Source: Acetobacteraceae bacterium (lineage in GTDB: Bacteria > Pseudomonadota > Alphaproteobacteria > Acetobacterales > Acetobacteraceae). Taken from it: 35,090 nucleotides of DNA. The notes beneath the pieces were generated by a model. The model saw nothing but the letters and a program-made list of their open reading frames with translations. It did no database searches and was not told the origin of the DNA. Position 1 is the first letter of the stretch, and every line of letters begins with the position of its first letter. Positions 16,064 through 23,836 of this stretch are shown piece by piece. Location: assembly GCA_027487385.1 (NCBI GenBank), contig JAIYDS010000308.1, positions 1-35,090 on the forward strand. Reading direction: 5' to 3'. The translations under genes were made by a program, and so were the position numbers.

Positions 16064-17515
16064 GTGACCGAGTCTGACCTGCTCTTTCTCCCGGCCCATC
16101 GCGCCGCGGCGCTGATCCGCCGCAAGCGCCTCTCACCCGTGGAGTATCTGGACGCCGTGCTGGCGGCGGCGGAGCGCCAGCAGCCGCGCCTCAACTGCTT
16201 CGTCACGGTGATGGCCGAGGAAGCCCGCGCGGCGGCAAAGGCCGCCGAGGCTGCGGTGATGGCGGGCGCCAAGCTGGGCCCGCTGCACGGCATCCCCATC
16301 GGGGTGAAGGATCTTCTCGACGTGGCGGGCACCCCCACCCGCATGGGCAGCCGCATCTTCGACGAGGCCGCCCCGGCCCAGGCCGATGCCATCCCGGTGG
16401 CCAGGCTGCGCGCGGCCGGCGCCATCCTCTTCGCCAAGACCACCACGCCCGAATATGGCGTGAAGGGCCTGACCGACGGCCCCGCCTTCGGCACCACCCG
16501 CAACCCCTGGAATCTGGAGCGGACCTCCGGCGGCTCCTCCGGCGGGAGTGCGGCGGCGGTGGCGGCGGGGCTCGGCCCCATGGCGCTCGGCACGGATGGC
16601 GCGGGCTCGATCCGCGGGCCGGCCGCCTGCTGCGGCCTGGTCGGGCTGAAGCCGACGCTGGGGGCGATCCCGCTGGAGGGCGCGCGCGATGGCTTCGGCA
16701 ACAACAGCTATTCCGGCCCGATGACCCGCAGCGTGACCGACGCCGCCCTGATGTACCAGGTCCTGCGCGGCCCGCCGCAGGCCGATGCCCTGAGCCGCGA
16801 CCCGTGGTCGGCCGGCGCGGGCCCGGATGCGCCGCTCTCGCCCGGCCTGACCGGTGGTGATCTGGGCGGCCTGCGCATCGGCTACATGATGCGCTGCGCC
16901 AATCCCCGCGTCTCGGCCGAGGTGGAGGCCGGCACCCGCGCGGCGCTTTCCGCCTATGCCGATCTCGGCGCCGAGCTGGAGGAGGTGACGGACGCCATCG
17001 ACTGGATCGAATTCGAGGGCCGCGTGCTCTACCAGGCCAATTTCACCGTCCTCCTCGCCGCGCAGCTGCCGCGCTTCCAGAATGTGATGGACCCGGTGAC
17101 GCTGGAATTCATGCGGCGCGGCGCGGACTTCACCCTGGCGCAATTCCGCGAGGCGCAATTCGCCCGCACGCGCCTCTTCCGCCAGATCCAGGCGCTGCTG
17201 GAGCGCTATGACGTGCTGATGATGCCCACCATGTCCCGCACCGCGCTGCCCGCCGAATTCGACGCGGCGAATGAGGAGGTGGAGGTGGATGGGGTGAAGT
17301 GCGGCATCACCCGCCAGGGTTGGACCTCACCGCAATACCCCTTCAACCTGACCGGCCATCCGGCGCTGACCGTGCCTTCCGGCTTCGGCGCGGATGGGCT
17401 GCCCTTTGCCTTGCAGATCGTCGGCCGTTGGCGGGCCGAGGCGGATGTGCTGCGCCTCGGCGCCGTGCTGGAACAGGCGCGGCCCTGGGCGCAGCACCGC
17501 CCGCCGGGGTGCTGA
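16064..17515 (+). CDS. Amidase signature family amidohydrolase
   Basis: A 483-residue cytoplasmic enzyme. The GTG at 16064 was chosen over more upstream codons because AGGAA lies 7 bases before it and because the protein then begins where family members do. The Ser-cisSer-Lys triad is intact: K82 in IGVKDLLD, S158 in the TSGGSSGGS motif, and S182 in GTDGAGSIR. Family members hydrolyse amides to a carboxylate and ammonia or amine; the substrate cannot be read from sequence. The end (QYPFNLTGHPALTVPSG) is typical of the family. It converges on a cyclase-family gene with a 12-base gap and lies near a Bug solute receptor and a flavoprotein pair, suggesting a role in degradation of an imported amide or N-acyl compound. 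Confidence 0.93.
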   Translation: MTESDLLFLPAHRAAALIRRKRLSPVEYLDAVLAAAERQQPRLNCFVTVMAEEARAAAKAAEAAVMAGAKLGPLHGIPIGVKDLLDVAGTPTRMGSRIFDEAAPAQADAIPVARLRAAGAILFAKTTTPEYGVKGLTDGPAFGTTRNPWNLERTSGGSSGGSAAAVAAGLGPMALGTDGAGSIRGPAACCGLVGLKPTLGAIPLEGARDGFGNNSYSGPMTRSVTDAALMYQVLRGPPQADALSRDPWSAGAGPDAPLSPGLTGGDLGGLRIGYMMRCANPRVSAEVEAGTRAALSAYADLGAELEEVTDAIDWIEFEGRVLYQANFTVLLAAQLPRFQNVMDPVTLEFMRRGADFTLAQFREAQFARTRLFRQIQALLERYDVLMMPTMSRTALPAEFDAANEEVEVDGVKCGITRQGWTSPQYPFNLTGHPALTVPSGFGADGLPFALQIVGRWRAEADVLRLGAVLEQARPWAQHRPPGC

Positions 17516-17527
17516 GAGGCCTGGCCG

Positions 17528-18220
17528 CTACGCCTCCAGGATCGCCACGGCGCGCACCGGGCTGCCGGTGCCGCCGCGGATCTTCAGCGGCATGGCGAGG
17601 AAGCGGAACCGCCCCTGGCCCACCACCTTGTCCATGTTGATCACGCCCTCGTAATGGGTGAAGCCCATGTCGCGGCAGACATGGTGCACCTCGAAATTGT
17701 TGCGCCCGGGCCGGCCGGGGCTCACCGATTCCACGGCGAAGGCGGTGATGCCCTTCGCACCCAGCCAGGTGGCGCTTTCCTTCGTCAGCCCCGGGAAATC
17801 CGTGATGTAGCCCTCGGTCCCCGCCGCCCGCTTGTAGAAGCCGGTGTAGAGCAGCACAGTGTCCTTCGGCTGGATGGAAACGCCCGAGGCTTTCTCGGCC
17901 GCCTCCAGATGGGCGATGGTGATATCCGTCTTGTCCGGCACATGGGTGAGGTCCAGGCACACCGCCTCGGTGAAGAAGGTCTCCAGCGGCATCTGGTCGA
18001 TCGTCATGGCACCGGGCGTCTCGTCGAAATGCACCGGTGCATCCACATGCGTGCCGCCATGGTCGCCCATGTGCAGCACCATGGTCGCGGAGGAGAATTC
18101 ATAGCCATCCACCACGCGCTTCTCGTCATGCGTGCTGAAGGGATAGACCTCGATGGTCGGGTGGTTGGGCAGGCGCTGCGCCTTGTGGTGCAGTTCCCGG
18201 CTCAGATCGATCAGTTTCAT
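17528..18220 (-). CDS. Cyclase-family metal-dependent hydrolase (kynurenine formamidase-like)
   Basis: A 230-residue protein of the cyclase family (Pfam PF04199). The ATG at 18220 has GGAG 7 bases upstream; nine more in-frame codons lie upstream but lack a better ribosome site. The metal motif appears as GDHGGTHVDAPVHF, the HxGTHxDxPxH signature that coordinates zinc or manganese in KynB and related enzymes, and the C-terminal half has the conserved VESVSPG segment. Such enzymes hydrolyse N-formylkynurenine, isatin or similar cyclic or acyl amides. None of the other kynurenine pathway genes is present, so kynB is not claimed. It is divergent from the Bug receptor and convergent with the amidase, which fits a shared catabolic role. 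Confidence 0.9.
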   Translation of the reverse strand: MKLIDLSRELHHKAQRLPNHPTIEVYPFSTHDEKRVVDGYEFSSATMVLHMGDHGGTHVDAPVHFDETPGAMTIDQMPLETFFTEAVCLDLTHVPDKTDITIAHLEAAEKASGVSIQPKDTVLLYTGFYKRAAGTEGYITDFPGLTKESATWLGAKGITAFAVESVSPGRPGRNNFEVHHVCRDMGFTHYEGVINMDKVVGQGRFRFLAMPLKIRGGTGSPVRAVAILEA

Positions 18221-18341
18221 GGCGCTCTCCGCGGCTGGTGCTGGCAACTATGGGCCAGTGGCGCGGCGGGGCAATCCCGCCCCCGCTTGCAGCACGGGCG
18301 ATCCGTGCGAAGCTCCCCTCCCCCATCGAAGGAAGATGCCG
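18221..18341. promoter_or_regulatory. Divergent promoter region with two similar hairpins
   Basis: Between the cyclase-family gene and the Bug receptor gene are two inverted repeats with similar 5-base loops. The first is GGCGGG-GCAAT-CCCGCC at 18265-18281, the second GCACGG-GCGAT-CCGTGC at 18292-18308. Their centres are 27 bases apart. They could be a tandem operator for a regulator of both genes; the second also lies in the leader of the receptor gene. No regulator gene is adjacent. Confidence 0.4.
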
Positions 18342-19298
18342 ATGCGCCGCTGGTTTCTCGCCCTCGCCCTGCTTCCCATCCTCGCCGCACCCCTGGCCGC
18401 GCAAAGCTTCCCGGACCGGCCGATCCGCATCATCGTGCCCGTCAATCCCGGCGGCGGGACCGACATCTTCGCCCGCGCCCTGCAGGAGATCGTCGGCAAC
18501 TCCCTCGGCCAGCCCATCATCGTGGAGAACCGGCCCGGCGCCAGCGGCACCATCGGCGTGCAGCAGGTGGTGGAGGCGCGGCCCGATGGGCATACGCTGG
18601 GCTTCGTCTGGAACACGCCCATCACCTCGGCGCCGCACACGCTCGGCACGCGCTACACGCTGGCCTCCATCGCGCCCGTCTTCCAGGTGGGCTACTCGCC
18701 CTTCGCCCTCTGCGCCCGCCCGGATTTCCCGGCGACCGACCTGACCAGCATGATCGCCGCGATCCGCGCGCGCCCCAACACCTACACCTGGGGCAATGAG
18801 GGGCTGGGCGGGGTGATGCACCTCGGCGTGGAGCGCATCCTCCGCCGGCTCGGCCTGGAGATGCAGACCGTGCCCTTCCAGGGCGCGGGCCAGACGCTGC
18901 CGGCCTTCCTGGGCGGGCACATCACCTTCTTCGGCGGCTCGCTGGTCGGCGCCATGCCCGCCGTGCGCGCCGGCACCGCCCGCTGCTATTTCCTGACCAC
19001 GGTCGGCGGCAGCCCCGCCGCGCCCGAGGGCTCGGGCGTCGGCAGCCTTGGTTTGCCGGAAATGGCCATCACCATCTGGTGGGGGATGATCGCCCCCCAG
19101 GGCATCCCGGCCGACCGCATGGCCCGGCTGACCGAAGCCTTCACCGGCGCGGTGCGCACGCCGCGCTTCCAGGAGGTGATGCAGGCCCAGGGCGCCACGC
19201 TGGAATTGCTGGTGGGCGAGGCGATGGGGCGCGCGATGCGGGCGGAATATGAGGCGCTGGGCGAGGTGGCGCGGAGCCTCGGGCTGCAAAGACAATAA
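18342..19298 (+). CDS. Bug-family (tripartite tricarboxylate transporter) periplasmic solute receptor
   Basis: A 318-residue periplasmic binding protein. Of two close ATG codons, the one at 18342 has AAGGA 8 bases upstream, while 18336 is too close to it. Residues 1-20 form a Sec signal peptide ending in APLAA before QSFPDRP. The family signature follows: PIRIIVPVNPGGGTDIFAR, then ENRPGASGTIG and the later PFQGAG. Bug receptors bind carboxylates or small amides and usually work with TctAB-type membrane subunits. Those subunits are absent here, so it may be an orphan receptor, as is common in this family. Context with an amidase, a cyclase-family hydrolase and a flavoprotein suggests capture of an organic acid or amide. 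Confidence 0.93.
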   Translation: MRRWFLALALLPILAAPLAAQSFPDRPIRIIVPVNPGGGTDIFARALQEIVGNSLGQPIIVENRPGASGTIGVQQVVEARPDGHTLGFVWNTPITSAPHTLGTRYTLASIAPVFQVGYSPFALCARPDFPATDLTSMIAAIRARPNTYTWGNEGLGGVMHLGVERILRRLGLEMQTVPFQGAGQTLPAFLGGHITFFGGSLVGAMPAVRAGTARCYFLTTVGGSPAAPEGSGVGSLGLPEMAITIWWGMIAPQGIPADRMARLTEAFTGAVRTPRFQEVMQAQGATLELLVGEAMGRAMRAEYEALGEVARSLGLQRQ

Positions 19299-19299
19299 G

Positions 19300-19341
19300 G
19301 GCCTCCGGCGGCTGGGGCCGAAAGGCCCCAGACCCCAATCC
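19300..19341. terminator. Hairpin element, copy A (shared terminator between convergent genes)
   Basis: The 43-base gap between two convergent stop codons is filled entirely by one copy of a dispersed element beginning GGCCTCCGGCGG. It contains a perfect 8-bp stem CTGGGGCC/GGCCCCAG (19312-19319 and 19324-19331) closed by a GAAA tetraloop. There is no long U-tract, so termination is probable but not certain. Related copies occur at 23687, 23774, 28030 and 28077. Confidence 0.7.
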
Positions 19342-19668
19342 TTAGAGGCGCTCGTCGGGCGGCGCCAGGAGCGTCGCCAGATCGCGGAGCAAGGGTTTGT
19401 TCGGCAGGGGGCCTAGCCGCATCTCGCGCGGCTCCAGCCTGGCCGTGCAGGCATAGATGACGCGGCCATCCAGCAGCATCATGCACTCCTTGCAGGCATT
19501 GGCGTTCAGGCAGGCATAGCGGAAGGCGAGCGTCGCATCGGCGCTGACGCGCAGCCGCCGCAGCCCGTCCAGCACCGATTCCCCCGGCTCGAAATCCAGC
19601 TCGAAGCGCTCCTCGCGCGGCGCCTCGCCGGGCGCGCCGCGCTGGATGTGCAAAGTCGCGCGCATCAT
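19342..19668 (-). CDS. Stand-alone 2Fe-2S subunit of a fumarate reductase-like oxidoreductase
   Basis: A 108-residue protein starting at the ATG at 19668, which overlaps the flavoprotein's TGA (ATGA). It matches only the N-terminal ferredoxin-like half of SdhB/FrdB; the dicluster C-terminal domain is missing. The probable cluster ligands are C53, C59, C62 and C74, spaced C-x5-C-x2-C-x11-C. SdhB proteins usually have x4 in the first gap, so this is a variant spacing. It probably passes electrons between the flavoprotein encoded upstream and an unknown carrier. No membrane anchor gene is present, so it is likely cytoplasmic. Confidence 0.85.
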   Translation of the reverse strand: MMRATLHIQRGAPGEAPREERFELDFEPGESVLDGLRRLRVSADATLAFRYACLNANACKECMMLLDGRVIYACTARLEPREMRLGPLPNKPLLRDLATLLAPPDERL

Positions 19669-21320
19669 GCCGGCACCGCCTGGCGCGAGAGATGCAACCC
19701 CTCGCCCCGGATCAGCTGGTTCACCCGCCATGCCTCGCGCATCTCCGGGAAATCCTCGCGTTGATGGGCGCCGCGGCTTTCCTCGCGCGCCAGGGCCGCC
19801 AGCACCACGGCGCGCGCCACCAGCAGCATCTGCCGGAGGTCCAGCCAATCCAGCCGCGCCAGGTCATGCGCCTGGCCGGGCGCGCCGGGCGGCGCCGTGC
19901 CAAGCTCCGCCTCCAGCTCCCCGAGGCCCGCCAGCGCGCGCTGCAGCCCCGCCGCCGTGCGGAAGGGGCCGACATCCGCCGCCATCAGCCGCTGCAACCG
20001 CGCCACCAGCGCGGCCGTGTTCACCGCAGGGCCGGAGGCGCGGAGCAGATCGAGCGCCGCGCCCGCCGCGAAGCCGCGCACCGGGCCGGCCGCCGCGATC
20101 CGCGCCGCCTCGCGCCCCGCCACGCGGCCAAAGGCCAGCGCCTCGGTGATCGCATTGCCCGAGAGGCGGTTCGCGCCGTTGGCGCCGCCCACGGCCTCGC
20201 CCGCCGCCAGCAGCCCGGGCATATCCGTGCGCATCGCCGTGTCCACCCGCACGCCGCCCATGTGGTAATGCGCGATGGGCGCCACCTCGATGCAGTCCCG
20301 CGTCAGGTCGATGCCATTCGCCGCCAGCTTGTCCACCACCGGGCCGAAGGCGGCGCGCAGCTCGGCATCCGGGATATGCGTGAAACTCAGCCAGGCCCCG
20401 CCATGCGGCGAGCCGCGCCCGGCCTCGTTCTCCTTGGTGATCGCATAGGTCGCGAGGTCGCGCGTGGTGCTGTAGCGCCCCTGCTCCGCATCGCCGCCCC
20501 AGCGGTCGAGGAAATCCTCCATGGCGCCGTTCAGCAGCCGCCCGCCCAGCTTGTACCGGAAGGGGTCCCACATGATCGGGTCCATGCCGATCAGCCGCGG
20601 CGCCAGATGCCCGATGGGGAAGAACTGCACGAATTCCATATCCACCAGCGTGGCCCCCGCGCGCAGCGCCAGCGCATAGCCATCGCCGGACATGTTGGCA
20701 CTCGCGCTGTTGCGCGCGTAGAGCCGGGTGAGGCCGCCCGTCGCGATGATGGTGGCGGGGGCGGCGATGGTCAGCGCCTCGCCGCTCGCCACATGCAGCG
20801 CCACGGCGCCCGTCACCGCGCCCTCCTGGACCACGAGGTCCGTCACCGCCACCTCGCCCACGCGGCGGATGGCGGAACCCACCCTCTGCACCTGGGCGCG
20901 CAGCGTGCGGCTGACGGCCGGGCCGGTGTTCAGGAAATCCACATAGACGCAGCGCGCGCGGTCATGCCCCGGCGCCTGCACGGCGGCGAGCCCCTCGCCC
21001 GCCCGCGCCCAGCCGACGCGCCACTCATCCATCTCGCGGATGCATTCGGCGCCCACCTCGCAGAGCAGCGCGGCCAGCGAAGGGTCCGCCAGGCCGCGCG
21101 CGGCGGTGAGCGTATCGGCCAGGTGGTATTCCCAGTGATCGCCCGCGCCCACGGCGGCGGCGACGGTCATCTGTGCCATCACGGTGGCACCGCCGCGGCC
21201 GATCAGGCTGCGGTCGAGCAGCAGGACGCGCTCCGCCCCCTGCCGCGCCGCCTCGATCGCCGCATACATGCCGGCCCCGCCCGCGCCGATGATCAGGACA
21301 TCGGCCTCCAGATGCGTCAC
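19665..21320 (-). CDS. FAD-dependent oxidoreductase, succinate dehydrogenase/fumarate reductase flavoprotein family
   Basis: A 551-residue flavoprotein. The GTG at 21320 is preferred to a TTG at 21341 because AAGGGAG lies 8 bases before it. The dinucleotide-binding fold opens at residue 8 (VLIIGAGGAGM). The family substrate-site motif is seen as H351-Y-H-M-G-G356, and near the C-terminal third GGANGANRLSGNAITEALAFGR closes the FAD site. The segment where SdhA carries its FAD-linking His reads RGGATVMAQMT, with no His, so FAD is probably non-covalent. The gene is translationally coupled to a 2Fe-2S partner and probably oxidises or reduces a small organic acid. It lies 18 bases downstream of the point where recQ would end if one base were restored. 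Not expected to be respiratory SDH, because anchors and the full SdhB are absent. Confidence 0.88.
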   Translation of the reverse strand: MTHLEADVLIIGAGGAGMYAAIEAARQGAERVLLLDRSLIGRGGATVMAQMTVAAAVGAGDHWEYHLADTLTAARGLADPSLAALLCEVGAECIREMDEWRVGWARAGEGLAAVQAPGHDRARCVYVDFLNTGPAVSRTLRAQVQRVGSAIRRVGEVAVTDLVVQEGAVTGAVALHVASGEALTIAAPATIIATGGLTRLYARNSASANMSGDGYALALRAGATLVDMEFVQFFPIGHLAPRLIGMDPIMWDPFRYKLGGRLLNGAMEDFLDRWGGDAEQGRYSTTRDLATYAITKENEAGRGSPHGGAWLSFTHIPDAELRAAFGPVVDKLAANGIDLTRDCIEVAPIAHYHMGGVRVDTAMRTDMPGLLAAGEAVGGANGANRLSGNAITEALAFGRVAGREAARIAAAGPVRGFAAGAALDLLRASGPAVNTAALVARLQRLMAADVGPFRTAAGLQRALAGLGELEAELGTAPPGAPGQAHDLARLDWLDLRQMLLVARAVVLAALAREESRGAHQREDFPEMREAWRVNQLIRGEGLHLSRQAVPA

Positions 21321-23184
21321 GCGGAATTCTCCCTTGCTCAAGCGGAAGATGACATGGCTTCGCGGTCAGGACGACGGAGGGAAGAAGAAAAAAGGCCTCC
21401 AGCACCGCCTCGCCATAGCGCGCGAGCTTGCTCTCCCCCACGCCCGGCACCCCGCGCAGCGTCTCCAGGCAGGTCGGCCGGCGCGCGGCGATCTCGGCCA
21501 GGGTCGCGTCGTGGAAGATCACATAGGCCGGCACCTGCTGCGCCTTGGCCTCGGATTTGCGCCATTCGCGAAGTGCCGCGAAAAGCGGATCATCCGCGGC
21601 CGCCAGCGCCACATCGCCACGCGCGGCGCGCGGGGTGGCGCGCTGGCTGCGCGGGCGGATCACCTCCTCGCGCAGCATCACCCGCGTCTCGCCGCGCAGG
21701 ATGGGGCGCGCCGCCTCGGTCGGCACCAGCTCGCCATGGTTTTCCACGGCGATGTCGAGCGCGCCCTGCGCCACCAATTGCCGCGCCACGCCGCGCCAGG
21801 CGGCCTCCGGCACATCCTTGCCCACGCCGAAGGTCGGCAGCTTGTCATGGCTGAATTGCGCGACCTTGTCGGTCAGCTTGCCCTGCAGCACATCCACCAG
21901 ATGCCCGAGGCCGAAGCGGCTGCCGGTGCGCAGCGCGGCCGAGAGAAGCTTCTGCGCCGCGATGGTGCCGTCCGTCAACTTCGGCGGCGCGGCGCAGACA
22001 TCGCAATGCCCGCAATCCTGCTCCAGATCCTCGCCGAAGCAGCGCAGCAGAACCCGCCGGCGGCAGGTGCCCGCCTCGGCGATGCCCACCATGGCGTCGA
22101 GCCGCATGCGCTCGATGCGCTTCTGCTCCTCCGAGGCCGGGCTGGACTGGATGCGGTGGCGGGCCAGCGCGATATCCCCCGCGCCATAGAGCAGCAGCGC
22201 CTTGGCCGGCAGCCCGTCACGCCCCGCGCGGCCGATCTCCTGATACCAGCCCTCCGGCCCCTGCGGCAGCGAGAGATGGGCCACGAAGCGCACATCCGGC
22301 CGGTCAATGCCCATGCCGAAGGCGATGGTGGCGCACATCACCACCGCATCGCCGCGGGCGAAGCGGCGATGCAGGTCGCGCTTGTCCTCGCTCGCCATGC
22401 CGGCATGGAAGGGGGCGGCGTCATGCCCATCGGCGCGCAGCCAATCGGCCGTCTGCTCGGCGCGGGCGCGGGTGCCGCAATAGATGATGCCCGCGCCGCG
22501 CCCATCCGAGGCCTCGCGCAGGAAGGCGCGGATCTGCGCGCGCTCCTGCTCGCGGGGCGCGGCGGCCAGGTGGATATTCGCGCGGTCGAAGGAGGCGCGG
22601 AAGACCGGCGCCTCTTCCAGCCCCAGCTGGGCGCGGATGTCGTCCACCGTGCGCGCATCGGCCGTGGCGGTCAACGCCAGGCGCGGCACCTCGGGGAAGC
22701 CCGAGCGGAGAAAACTCAGCGCGCGGTATTCGGGGCGGAAGTGATGGCCCCATTGGCTGATGCAATGCGCCTCATCCACCGCAAACAGCGCGATATCCTG
22801 CTGCGACAGCCGCTCCAGCATGCCATCCATGCCCAGCCGCTCGGGGCTGATATAGAGCAGCTTCAGCGTGCCTTCGTTGATCCCGCGCCAGACGTCGCGC
22901 CGGTCATTCTCCTCCAGCTCGGAATGCAGCGCGGCGGCGGCGACCCCCTGCTGGCGCAGGGCGGCCACCTGGTCCTCCATCAGCGCGATCAGCGGCGAGA
23001 CGACGATGGCCAGGCCGTCGCGGCAGAGCGCCGGCACCTGGAAGCAGAGCGACTTGCCGCCGCCCGTGGGCATGAGCACGAGGCCGGAGCCGCCGCGCAT
23101 CACATGCTCCACGATCTCCGCCTGCCGGCCGCGAAAGCCGGGGTGACCGAAAACCTCGCGCAGGACATCGCCGGGGTCGCGCAT
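21025..23184 (-). CDS. recQ: ATP-dependent DNA helicase RecQ, 3' end out of frame or extended
   Basis: RecQ unwinds DNA 3'-5' in recombination and fork repair. Residues from the ATG at 23184 show Walker A PTGGGKS (K44), DEAH box D137-H140 in FAVDEAHCISQWGH, LTATAD, the helicase C domain with GRAGRDG, RQC zinc cysteines (CRRR to CGHCDVC) and an HRDC domain ending LARYGEAVLEAF. Family members end about there (600-615 residues). Here the frame continues through a T6 tract (complement of 21388-21393) into about 110 unrelated residues, overlapping the flavoprotein gene out of frame, to a stop at 21025. One extra T in that tract would end the protein at 21338 with about 615 residues. A homopolymer indel, sequencing error or frameshift is therefore likely. 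The start overlaps the OmpA-like gene's stop (TGATG). Confidence 0.9.
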   Translation of the reverse strand: MRDPGDVLREVFGHPGFRGRQAEIVEHVMRGGSGLVLMPTGGGKSLCFQVPALCRDGLAIVVSPLIALMEDQVAALRQQGVAAAALHSELEENDRRDVWRGINEGTLKLLYISPERLGMDGMLERLSQQDIALFAVDEAHCISQWGHHFRPEYRALSFLRSGFPEVPRLALTATADARTVDDIRAQLGLEEAPVFRASFDRANIHLAAAPREQERAQIRAFLREASDGRGAGIIYCGTRARAEQTADWLRADGHDAAPFHAGMASEDKRDLHRRFARGDAVVMCATIAFGMGIDRPDVRFVAHLSLPQGPEGWYQEIGRAGRDGLPAKALLLYGAGDIALARHRIQSSPASEEQKRIERMRLDAMVGIAEAGTCRRRVLLRCFGEDLEQDCGHCDVCAAPPKLTDGTIAAQKLLSAALRTGSRFGLGHLVDVLQGKLTDKVAQFSHDKLPTFGVGKDVPEAAWRGVARQLVAQGALDIAVENHGELVPTEAARPILRGETRVMLREEVIRPRSQRATPRAARGDVALAAADDPLFAALREWRKSEAKAQQVPAYVIFHDATLAEIAARRPTCLETLRGVPGVGESKLARYGEAVLEAFFLLPSVVLTAKPCHLPLEQGRIPRDASGGRCPDHRRGRGRHVCGDRGGAAGGGARPAARPQPDRPRRCHRDGTDDRRRRRGRGRSLGIPPGRYAHRRARPGGPFAGRAALRGGRRMHPRDG

Positions 23185-23582
23185 CAAAGCGGCGCGAGCC
23201 GGATTTCCACCCGGCGGCTTTCGATCGGCGCCATGGCGACGGGCACCTCGCCACGGCCGAGCACGAAGACGCGATCCGCCGGGACGCCGGATTGGCGCAG
23301 CAACTCCGCCACATGCTGGGACCGCGCCTGGGACAGGGCACGGTTGAAGGCAGCGCCCCCGGTCGGCCCGGCATAGCCGAAGACTTGGACGCGCACCGGG
23401 GCGAGGCGCTGGGCGGCCTCGGCCGCCTCCTGCACCACGCGGCGGGCGGGCGCTTCCAACGTGTCGCTGTTCTCCTGGAAGAAGACGACGCGCACCGGCT
23501 CGGCGGCCGGATCGCGGTTGGGGCCGGCGCAGGCGGCAAGCGCGGGCAACAGGGCGAACAGGCAAAGGCTCCGGCGATTCAT
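23184..23582 (-). CDS. OmpA-like lipoprotein
   Basis: A 132-residue protein from the ATG at 23582, which has GGAG 7 bases upstream. Residues 1-17 are a lipoprotein signal with lipobox LAAC and lipidation at C18. The rest is a short OmpA C-terminal domain: a beta strand VRVVFFQENSDTL, then VQVFGYAGPTGG and the helix with NRALSQARSQHVAELLRQSGV, and a final VEIRLAPL. Such domains bind peptidoglycan and tether the outer membrane. The usual Asp/Arg peptidoglycan contacts are only partly conserved (GYAGPTGG replaces the common GHTDxxG), so binding may be altered. Its stop overlaps the recQ start, so the two are probably cotranscribed, without an obvious functional link. Confidence 0.85.
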   Translation of the reverse strand: MNRRSLCLFALLPALAACAGPNRDPAAEPVRVVFFQENSDTLEAPARRVVQEAAEAAQRLAPVRVQVFGYAGPTGGAAFNRALSQARSQHVAELLRQSGVPADRVFVLGRGEVPVAMAPIESRRVEIRLAPL

Positions 23583-23686
23583 GGCGATTCTCCGCGTGGG
23601 GTTGTGGTCGCGGATGCAAGGCCTGAGGTCAAGCGCGGTTGCGGCCTCATGCCGGCCCTGGGAGACGGAGACTCGCAAAGAAGAAC

Positions 23687-23728
23687 GGCCTCCGGCGGCT
23701 GGGGCCGAAAGGCCCCAGACCCCAATCC
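23687..23728 (+). terminator. Hairpin element, copy B
   Basis: This copy begins GGCCTCCGGCGG and over its 42 bases matches copy A at 19300 in every base I compared, with stem CTGGGGCC/GGCCCCAG (23699-23706, 23711-23718) and a GAAA loop. It is preceded by an A-rich stretch (aaagaagaa). Together with inverted copy C it can form a long outer stem. Confidence 0.7.
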
Positions 23729-23773
23729 AGCCGAGGGTCGCCCATCATGAGTTGATTCAGTCAATAAAACACA

Positions 23774-23808
23774 GGGGGTTTGGGGCCTCGGCCCCAGCCG
23801 CCGGAGGC
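23774..23808 (-). terminator. Hairpin element, copy C (inverted)
   Basis: An inverted, diverged copy that ends in GCCGCCGGAGGC followed by TCATTTTCTTT on the plus strand. Its own stem is TGGGGC/GCCCCA (23781-23786 and 23791-23796) with loop CTCG. It lies just past the cydC stop, and paired with copy B it likely ends cydDC transcription. Confidence 0.65.
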
Positions 23809-23836
23809 TCATTTTCTTTATCAGCGCGATCTGGCA

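Larger units (their letters stand above)
23583..23836. other. Intergenic region holding an inverted pair of hairpin elements
   Basis: The 254 bases between the cydC stop and the OmpA-like start contain no gene I can support. They hold two inverted copies of the dispersed hairpin element (listed separately) and an A/T-rich stretch at 23750-23770 that may carry the promoter of the OmpA-like/recQ operon. A 13-base dyad TTGAT-TCA-GTCAA at 23752-23764 lies in that stretch. Confidence 0.5.

Noticed and set aside
18153-18341. Longer N-terminus of the Bug receptor
   Set aside because: It would bury the signal peptide and overlap the divergent cyclase gene; the ATG at 18342 has correctly spaced AAGGA.
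23752-23764. FNR/FixK-like site TTGAT-TCA-GTCAA near cydDC
   Set aside because: The half-sites are 3 rather than 4 bases apart, and the site lies downstream of cydC, not before cydD. At most it could serve the OmpA-like/recQ promoter.
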